DNA of 17,969 bases from NCBI GenBank assembly GCA_910578975.1, contig CAJTRZ010000015.1:1-17969 (forward strand), written 5' to 3'. How positions within the stretch are numbered: position 1 is the first letter of the stretch; every line of letters begins with the position of its first letter. Source of the stretch: an uncultured Eubacterium sp. GTDB lineage: Bacteria > Bacillota > Clostridia > Lachnospirales > Lachnospiraceae. Position numbers and translations under genes: made by a program. This document shows, one piece after another, positions 12,673 through 17,969 of the stretch. Below the pieces are notes generated by a model that saw only the letters and a program-made list of their open reading frames with translations, did not search any database and had not been told where the DNA came from.

Positions 12673-13905
12673 TTACAACTGTTTTACCATTACTGCCGGC
12701 ATGTATGCCTTCACATAAATTCCGTCTTCCTTATACTCCTCACTAATTAGCTGCCCATATTTACGAATCAAACCTATTTTTCCAGCATCAGCGTAGTCAA
12801 ACACTTTCTCAACCATCACTCTCATGGATGTTAATGCCTGTTCTACAGCCTCATTTATCTCGTCAATGCCTTTTCCCTTTTTAATAGCAGCATTTACTAC
12901 ATAATCAGCCTTAAAATCTCTCAAAATAGGCTTTTCTATAAGTTTATCCTGCTTATTAAATACAGTAATGATAATCTTATCTTTTACATCAAGATTTTCT
13001 AACGTTTCATACACTGCATGAATATTTTTATCCATGGAAGGATTTGAAGCATCTACTACATGAATAATAATATCTGAATATTTTGCTTCCTCCAACGTAC
13101 TTCGAAATGCATCAATTAAATGATGAGGTAGTTTTCTGATAAATCCTACCGTATCTGTCAAAAGCACTTCCTGTCCATCAGGCAGTCTATAATTTCTTGT
13201 AGTCGGATCCAATGTTGCAAATAATTTATCCTCTTCCAAAACACTTGCATCAGTCAATGTATTTAACAATGTAGACTTTCCTGCATTTGTATATCCTACG
13301 ATTGCTGCAACCGGCACCGGATTGTCCTGTCGTTTCGCTCTGGTTACCTGCCTGTGATTCTCCATATCACGTACTTGTTCTTTTAATTGAGAGATACGAT
13401 TTCGAATCAGTCGCCTGTCTACTTCTAATTTCTTTTCTCCAGGTCCTCTGGTTCCAATTCCTCCTCCCTGACGTGAAAGATTTCTCATTCCAATCAGTCT
13501 GGTAGAACGATATCTGAGCTGTGCCAGTTCTACTTGGATTTTACCCTCTGCCGTTCTTGCTCTTCCTGCAAAAATATCTAAGATTACCAGCGTTCTATCC
13601 ATAACTTTAACATCTAATTCATCTTCTAAGTTTTTATACTGTGCCGGAGACAACTCATCATCACATATAATTGCTGCCGCATCTGTTTCCCAGATTAGGT
13701 CCTTTATTTCCTGTACTTTTCCTGTTCCTACATAAGTAGCATTGTTAATATGCTCCAAATTCTGTACAATGCGTCCTACAACTTCTGCTCCTGCTGTTTT
13801 TACTAATTCCTCTAATTCATCAAGTGATTCCGTGGCATCTTCTTCGTTTCCAGTAGAAACAGCCACTAAAATCACTTTCTCTACATTTTCCTTCGTTTCA
13901 TACAT
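12673..13905 (-). CDS. hflX: Ribosome-associated GTPase HflX
   Basis: This 410-residue GTPase binds the large ribosomal subunit and, in other bacteria, splits stalled or heat-stressed 70S ribosomes. The N-terminal HflX domain contains NNATYVGTGKVQEIK (55-68) and DELSPAQYKNLE. The glycine-rich stretch GGGIGTRGPGEKKLEVDRR spans 147-165. The G domain has Walker A GYTNAGKS (204-211), DTVGFIRKLP with the G3 motif (251-260) and NKQD (317-320). The length is normal. A strong GGGAGGTGAT lies before the ATG. It lies 47 bases after the MATE gene stop on the same strand. Confidence 0.96.
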   Translation of the reverse strand: MYETKENVEKVILVAVSTGNEEDATESLDELEELVKTAGAEVVGRIVQNLEHINNATYVGTGKVQEIKDLIWETDAAAIICDDELSPAQYKNLEDELDVKVMDRTLVILDIFAGRARTAEGKIQVELAQLRYRSTRLIGMRNLSRQGGGIGTRGPGEKKLEVDRRLIRNRISQLKEQVRDMENHRQVTRAKRQDNPVPVAAIVGYTNAGKSTLLNTLTDASVLEEDKLFATLDPTTRNYRLPDGQEVLLTDTVGFIRKLPHHLIDAFRSTLEEAKYSDIIIHVVDASNPSMDKNIHAVYETLENLDVKDKIIITVFNKQDKLIEKPILRDFKADYVVNAAIKKGKGIDEINEAVEQALTSMRVMVEKVFDYADAGKIGLIRKYGQLISEEYKEDGIYVKAYMPAVMVKQL

Positions 13906-13952
13906 ACAATCACCTCCCTCATTATATTTTGTACATTTTTTAATATATTTTT

Positions 13953-15362
13953 CTATGCGTAACTATCTGCCTGGACAGACTCCTCAATATCTGCCAGTTG
14001 ATTGTTTGATTTTACTAAATTAATTGTCTTCCATTTTCCCCTTTTATATCTCACTAAACTAAATAATCCATTAAGCAGCCATGTAAGCCCTGTTGCATAA
14101 AATACACCATAACTTCCCAAAAACGGAATTAACGTCAACGGATATGCCAGACCCACTCGTCCAATACACTCCACAATACCTGTAAACAGTGAAAACATAG
14201 CATCACCTGCTCCATTTAACACATTTCTGGTAGGATATATTAATCCTAAAAACAAATAGAAACAACTGGTAATCCGAAGTCCGTCTACTGCGATTTTTAG
14301 AACGTGGCTGTCATCTCCAAATATGGATACAATCTGTGGCGTAAATAACCAGAAAACTGCAATAACTGCTAATGCAAACATCGTATTTAACACATTTGCA
14401 GAATTAAACCCTTTGATAACACGTTTCACTTTTCCAGCTCCCAAATTTTGTCCGGTGTACGTAGACATTGCCGCACCCAAAGACATAAATGGCTGCTGAA
14501 TCAATGTCTCGATTCTTGTTACTACTGTAAACGCGGTCGTAAAATTAGCTCCATAACTATTAACAACCCTTTGCAGAACAATAAGTGAAAATGCTATCAG
14601 TGAATTTTGTAACGCTACTGGTATACCAAGCCTTAAACTTTTCTTAAATATCGCACTCTGCAATTTAAAGTTTTGTTTTTTCAAACGAAAATATGTATTG
14701 CTTTTATATGCATATATAATGCATGTAATTGCTGATAAAAACTGTGCAAAAGCTGTAGCCACAGCCACCCCTACAACACCCCAGTCAAAAGTCAGTACAA
14801 AAACAAAGTCCAGAACAACATTCACTATACTGGCAAAAATCAAGAAGAATAATGGTGTTTTACTATCTCCCAACGCCCTTAAAATACTGGACACACCATT
14901 GTAAAGCCCCATACAACATATACCTATGGATGTAACCTTTAAATATGCTACCGCATCTTCTAAAATTACCGGATCTGTATCTAATAAAATAAGTACTGGT
15001 CTTGCCGCAAAAAATCCGACTAAAGCCATAATTATAGAACCTGCTGCAATAATCCATATTGCATTTCCGATAGTATCCTTAACCTTTTCTTCATGCTCAG
15101 CACCGAAAAACTGTGCCACAATAATCCCAATACCTACAGAAAGACCTCCAACCAATGAGAAAAAGAAAAAATGAAGAGAGTTGGTTGTCCCAATGGCACC
15201 TAAAGCATTAGAACTGACATAATTTCCAACAATTATGGAATCCACCATATTATACAATTGCTGAAATATATTTCCGATAAAAAGGGGGACTGCAAATTGT
15301 AATAGCAATTTCCAAGGTGTCCCCTGTGTCATATCCTTTACATATTTATTTTGTCTTGACAT
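13953..15362 (-). CDS. MATE-family multidrug/metabolite efflux transporter
   Basis: This 469-residue protein is predicted to export organic cations or drugs using a Na+ or H+ gradient. It has about 12 hydrophobic segments in two similar halves. The N-terminal signature FAVPLFIGNIFQQLYNMVDSIIVGNYV at about 24-50 is typical of the DinF/NorM-related branch common in Clostridia, and the second half starts near SLRLGIPVALQNSLIAFSLIVLQ at about 245. TAGGAGAT precedes the start. The substrate cannot be read from sequence. Nothing suggests a link with hflX beyond same-strand adjacency. Confidence 0.92.
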   Translation of the reverse strand: MSRQNKYVKDMTQGTPWKLLLQFAVPLFIGNIFQQLYNMVDSIIVGNYVSSNALGAIGTTNSLHFFFFSLVGGLSVGIGIIVAQFFGAEHEEKVKDTIGNAIWIIAAGSIIMALVGFFAARPVLILLDTDPVILEDAVAYLKVTSIGICCMGLYNGVSSILRALGDSKTPLFFLIFASIVNVVLDFVFVLTFDWGVVGVAVATAFAQFLSAITCIIYAYKSNTYFRLKKQNFKLQSAIFKKSLRLGIPVALQNSLIAFSLIVLQRVVNSYGANFTTAFTVVTRIETLIQQPFMSLGAAMSTYTGQNLGAGKVKRVIKGFNSANVLNTMFALAVIAVFWLFTPQIVSIFGDDSHVLKIAVDGLRITSCFYLFLGLIYPTRNVLNGAGDAMFSLFTGIVECIGRVGLAYPLTLIPFLGSYGVFYATGLTWLLNGLFSLVRYKRGKWKTINLVKSNNQLADIEESVQADSYA

Positions 15363-15420
15363 ATTATTATCTCCTATTAAAATGTAAATCCGATTAGATT
15401 TCTATAAACCCTTTCAATTT

Positions 15421-15915
15421 TTATATTAGATAAAATCCAATGATTCCTGATAATATTCCGATAACTGCCCCTGCAATTACATCCCGTGGAAAATGTACAC
15501 CTACTATAACTCGTATGACCGCCATAAAGCAACCTATGAATAAAATGATAGTCCCTAACACTATATGAATATACATAAATGCCATTCCGATAACAAATGC
15601 AGAAAAAACATGTCTGCTGGGCATAGAATCTCCCTTTTTTTCTTTTTGGACTAACGGTATAAACTCATATTTTGTATATGGTCTTTCTGCATTAATAAAA
15701 TGTCTGATTATACTAACCAGAACAAAAGATATTCCTGTAACAATTACAATCTTTATTATATCCTTATCTCTATGTAATGCCAGATAAACTAACAATGCCA
15801 AAAAGGCAATATATACAATATCCGTCAATAACCTGTTGATAAAAACGATTATCCTCTCTCCATAATGGGTTGACCTTATCTTTTCTGTTATCTTAATATA
15901 GGTTTCCTGTGTCAT
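15421..15915 (-). CDS. PAP2-family membrane phosphatase
   Basis: This 164-residue membrane enzyme is predicted to remove phosphate from a lipid such as phosphatidate or undecaprenyl diphosphate, or from a similar substrate. The three motifs of the family are present in order: R71-x6-R78-P79 (the first lysine of KX6RP is arginine), P99-S100-R101-H102 (usual PSGH), and R135-x5-H141-x3-D145. Four or five membrane segments surround them. It is short for the family, consistent with a minimal catalytic core. GAAGAGG precedes the ATG. It lies 30 bases after a small cysteine-rich gene, with which it may be cotranscribed. Confidence 0.88.
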   Translation of the reverse strand: MTQETYIKITEKIRSTHYGERIIVFINRLLTDIVYIAFLALLVYLALHRDKDIIKIVIVTGISFVLVSIIRHFINAERPYTKYEFIPLVQKEKKGDSMPSRHVFSAFVIGMAFMYIHIVLGTIILFIGCFMAVIRVIVGVHFPRDVIAGAVIGILSGIIGFYLI

Positions 15916-15945
15916 TATATCCTCTTCATTTTGTAATAATCAAAT

Positions 15946-16125
15946 CTACTGTTTTCTGGCAATTTTGTATTCATCGCCATAAGAAAAATACGGACATGAT
16001 GCACGCTTAAACTGCATCAGCATGGCAAGATCATCTTCATCCATATTCACTATACATCCATACTCCTCATATTCTTCATCATATACATAGTTACTGCAAA
16101 ACTCACAGCTGTACTGATCACTCAT
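15946..16125 (-). CDS. Small four-cysteine protein, DUF6472-like
   Basis: This 59-residue reading frame is below the length cut-off of many ORF callers. It begins MSDQYSCEFCSNYVYDEEYE and ends CPYFSYGDEYKIARKQ. Cysteines at 7, 10, 24 and 44 form a CxxC plus two single cysteines, a layout suited to binding one zinc or an Fe-S cluster. The sequence is strongly acidic in the middle (VNMDEDDLAML). The pattern CxxCxNYxYDEEY...CxVNxDEDE...CPYF...DEYKIxRKQ is one I recognise from small conserved Lachnospiraceae proteins annotated as DUF6472. AAAGGTCG lies before the ATG. Its function is unknown. It sits between the aminotransferase and PAP2 genes on the same strand. Confidence 0.82.
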   Translation of the reverse strand: MSDQYSCEFCSNYVYDEEYEEYGCIVNMDEDDLAMLMQFKRASCPYFSYGDEYKIARKQ

Positions 16126-16182
16126 ATTTCACGACCTTTCATTATGTATCAATTACTCTTATATCCCTGAGACATCCTTTTA

Positions 16183-17367
16183 CTATTTGTAACTGTCTGC
16201 CAATGCCTGAAATGCTGGCAGAGCATCTTCTATTTGTTTCGTCTGTACACAGTAAGAAACTCTCACATATCCTGGTGTTCCAAAGCTGTCTGCGGGTACC
16301 AGTAACAATTCCTGTTCTTTCGCTTTTTCACAGAATTCATGAGAATCCTTACCCATTGCTTTTACAAACAAATAAAATGCTCCATCGGGATAAACACATT
16401 CATATCCCATTTCTGTTAATGCGTTGTATAACAAATCTCTGTTTTTCTTATAAATGGAAATATCTGCAGTATCATCAATACATCTTGCTATGACTCTCTG
16501 ATACATGCTTGATGCACAGACATAACCAAGCGCTCGTGCTGAACCACATACTGCTGCATATGCATCCTCTTCCTCTACCATATCCGGAGATACAACAATA
16601 TATCCAATTCTCTCCCCCGGCAATGATAATGCTTTACTATAAGAATAACACACAAATGTATTGTCATAATAATTAATGATGTAAGGAACCTCTGTATCAT
16701 CATAAACCAGTTCTCTGTATGGTTCATCTGTAATTACAAATATTGGATGACCATATTCCTGTTCCTTTTTCCTCAACAAATTACACATCTTTTTAATTGT
16801 ATCTACCTTGTATACTACGCCAGATGGATTGTTGGGAGAATTAATAATCACAGATTTCGTCCTTTCTGTAATTGCTTTTTCAAACTTATCCATATCGATC
16901 TGAAACGTTTTTTCTTCTGATGTTACTGCAACTAATTTTGCTCCTGTTCTCTCAATAAATACTCCGTATTCAGGAAAATAAGGAGTGAATGCAATACATT
17001 CGTCATCTTTCTGTAATATGGCATTCAATACGATGGTTAGTGAAGCTGCTGCACCGCATGTCATATAAATATGATTTGCTGTAATACTTGTTCCAAATCT
17101 TTTATTCGTATAATTTGCAATTGTTTCTCTCACACCGGCATCTCCCTGTGCTGATGTATATCCGTGTAAAGCAACAGAATCGAAATTCTCTACCAAATCA
17201 ATAATCGCCTCATCTACACTTTTCGGTGCAGGAACACTGGGATTTCCAATACTGAAATCAAAAACATTCTCTGCTCCTATTTCCGCTTTTCTTTTGTTTC
17301 CATACTCAAATATCTCTCTGATTTCTGAGCGAACCTTTCCCAACTTTACTAATGATTCTGTGTACAT
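16183..17367 (-). CDS. PLP-dependent class I/II aminotransferase
   Basis: This 394-residue aminotransferase (AspC/AlaT-like fold type I) transfers an amino group between an amino acid and a 2-oxo acid. Markers, numbered from this start: the cofactor-stacking region TCGAAASL (103-110), NSPNNPSG (176-183), DEPYREL (214-220), Schiff-base lysine K245 in SYSKALSLPGERIGY, and the C-terminal carboxylate-binding arginine in GYVRVSYC. I chose the ATG at 17367 because GGAGG sits 8 bases before it. An ATG five codons upstream (17382) has only a weak AAAGG. The substrate is not determinable. It is located between smpB and the small DUF6472-like gene. Confidence 0.9.
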   Translation of the reverse strand: MYTESLVKLGKVRSEIREIFEYGNKRKAEIGAENVFDFSIGNPSVPAPKSVDEAIIDLVENFDSVALHGYTSAQGDAGVRETIANYTNKRFGTSITANHIYMTCGAAASLTIVLNAILQKDDECIAFTPYFPEYGVFIERTGAKLVAVTSEEKTFQIDMDKFEKAITERTKSVIINSPNNPSGVVYKVDTIKKMCNLLRKKEQEYGHPIFVITDEPYRELVYDDTEVPYIINYYDNTFVCYSYSKALSLPGERIGYIVVSPDMVEEEDAYAAVCGSARALGYVCASSMYQRVIARCIDDTADISIYKKNRDLLYNALTEMGYECVYPDGAFYLFVKAMGKDSHEFCEKAKEQELLLVPADSFGTPGYVRVSYCVQTKQIEDALPAFQALADSYK

Positions 17368-17439
17368 TATTCTTTCCTCCATTCCTATACCTTTTGTACT
17401 TATGTTAAAAATTAAACTTGTTTTTCTAATATTTCTAAA

Positions 17440-17898
17440 TTAGCGCATCTTAATCTTATAATCTCTCTCATGTTCACGTTTTAAATCACGTTTTCTAATA
17501 TCATCACGCTTATCATATAATTTCTTACCTCTTGCGAGTCCGATTTCCACTTTCACAAGACTTCCTTTAAAATATACTCTAAGCGGAACAAGAGTTAAAC
17601 CTTTTTCGTTTAATTTTCCAATTAATTTATGAATCTCATACTTATGAAGCATTAATTTCTTTGGTCTTAATGGATCTTTATTAAAAATGTTTCCCTTTTC
17701 ATAAGGATTAATATGCATTCCATAAATAATTACTTCCCCATTGTCCACTCTCACAAAAGATTCTTTAATGCTGCAATGTCCTGCACGAAGAGATTTTACT
17801 TCTGTACCATGTAATACAATTCCAGCCTCATAAGTATCTTCTATAAAATAATCGTGTCTCGCCTTTTTATTGCTGGCAATTAATTTTTCTGAAGCCAT
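17440..17898 (-). CDS. smpB: SsrA (tmRNA)-binding protein SmpB
   Basis: This 152-residue protein binds tmRNA and brings it to stalled ribosomes for trans-translation. The family pattern is complete: KKARHDYFIEDTYEAGIVLHGTEVKSLR near the N-terminus, SFVRVDNGEVIIYGMHINPYEKGN in the middle, PLRVYFKGSLVKVEIGLARGKK, and the basic C-terminal tail KRDDIRKRDLKREHERDYK that enters the ribosomal decoding centre. The start at 17898 (MASEKLIASN) is preferred over an upstream in-frame ATG at 17925, because GGAAGGAAT lies before it and family members start near KLIA. No ssrA gene follows it within the window. Confidence 0.96.
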   Translation of the reverse strand: MASEKLIASNKKARHDYFIEDTYEAGIVLHGTEVKSLRAGHCSIKESFVRVDNGEVIIYGMHINPYEKGNIFNKDPLRPKKLMLHKYEIHKLIGKLNEKGLTLVPLRVYFKGSLVKVEIGLARGKKLYDKRDDIRKRDLKREHERDYKIKMR

Positions 17899-17904
17899 TG
17901 TTAT

Positions 17905-17969
17905 TCCTTCCTTTCCGCCATGCACCTCGAATCCGCTCCGCTTATTCTCGGTCTCGGGCTTCGCTTCCT
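17905..17969. other. GC-rich block upstream of smpB, unassigned
   Basis: From about 17926 to the right edge the composition becomes GC-rich, unlike the rest of the window. On the minus strand one frame closes with a TAA near 17944, another runs to a TAA near 17904 and the third stays open into smpB. It may be the end of an upstream gene (rnr often precedes smpB) or an intergenic repeat. I cannot decide from 65 bases. Confidence 0.35.

Noticed and set aside
17368..17382. Upstream ATG of the aminotransferase (MEERI extension)
   Set aside because: The bases of this extension supply the GGAGG site for the inner ATG; the outer ATG has only a weak site. Not fully excluded.
17899..17925. N-terminal extension of SmpB from the upstream ATG (MHGGKEGIT)
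   Set aside because: The inner ATG has a better-placed GGAAGGAAT site and matches the usual SmpB start; the extension is not family-like.

Overview
The window is AT-rich and its gene content points to the Firmicutes, most likely a gut Lachnospiraceae. The support is strong AGGAGG-type ribosome binding sites, TTGACA/TATAAT promoters, a DUF6472-type mini-gene, the sequence character of the DHFR, thymidylate synthase and amino-acid-binding proteins, and palindrome-rich intergenic mosaics. The assignment rests on protein character only; there is no rRNA or tRNA in the window.

Region 1 (1-6464) is a sugar-uptake locus. A BglG/MtlR-type PTS regulator, cut by the left edge, diverges from an operon coding for fructose-family PTS EIIA, EIIB and EIIC, a GH38 alpha-mannosidase that resembles E. 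coli MngB, and a ROK sugar kinase. A bidirectional terminator closes the operon. The likely scheme is import and phosphorylation of a mannosyl substrate (2-O-mannosylglycerate or a related mannoside) followed by cytoplasmic cleavage. The control region holds three identical inverted repeats, TTTCCA-N8-TGGAAA, spaced 43-44 bp apart just upstream of a good sigma-A promoter.

Region 2 (6483-8171, minus strand) is thyA-folA, the dTMP/tetrahydrofolate pair. Both enzymes carry non-canonical residues at usually conserved active-site positions. A mosaic of palindromes lies upstream of thyA.

Region 3 (8172-10031, minus strand) holds an sdpR-sdpI-like immunity/regulator pair with two matching operators around its promoter, and a higB2-higA2-like toxin-antitoxin pair.

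Region 4 (10050-12604, minus strand) is a polar amino-acid ABC transporter in the order binding protein, permease, ATPase. The binding lipoprotein is circularly permuted: its second lobe comes before its first. This is the most unusual object in the window.

Region 5 (12673-17969, minus strand) is mostly housekeeping: smpB, a PLP aminotransferase, a small four-cysteine protein (59 aa, easy to miss), a PAP2 phosphatase, a MATE transporter and hflX.

I saw no CRISPR array, complete insertion sequence, prophage gene or structured RNA gene.
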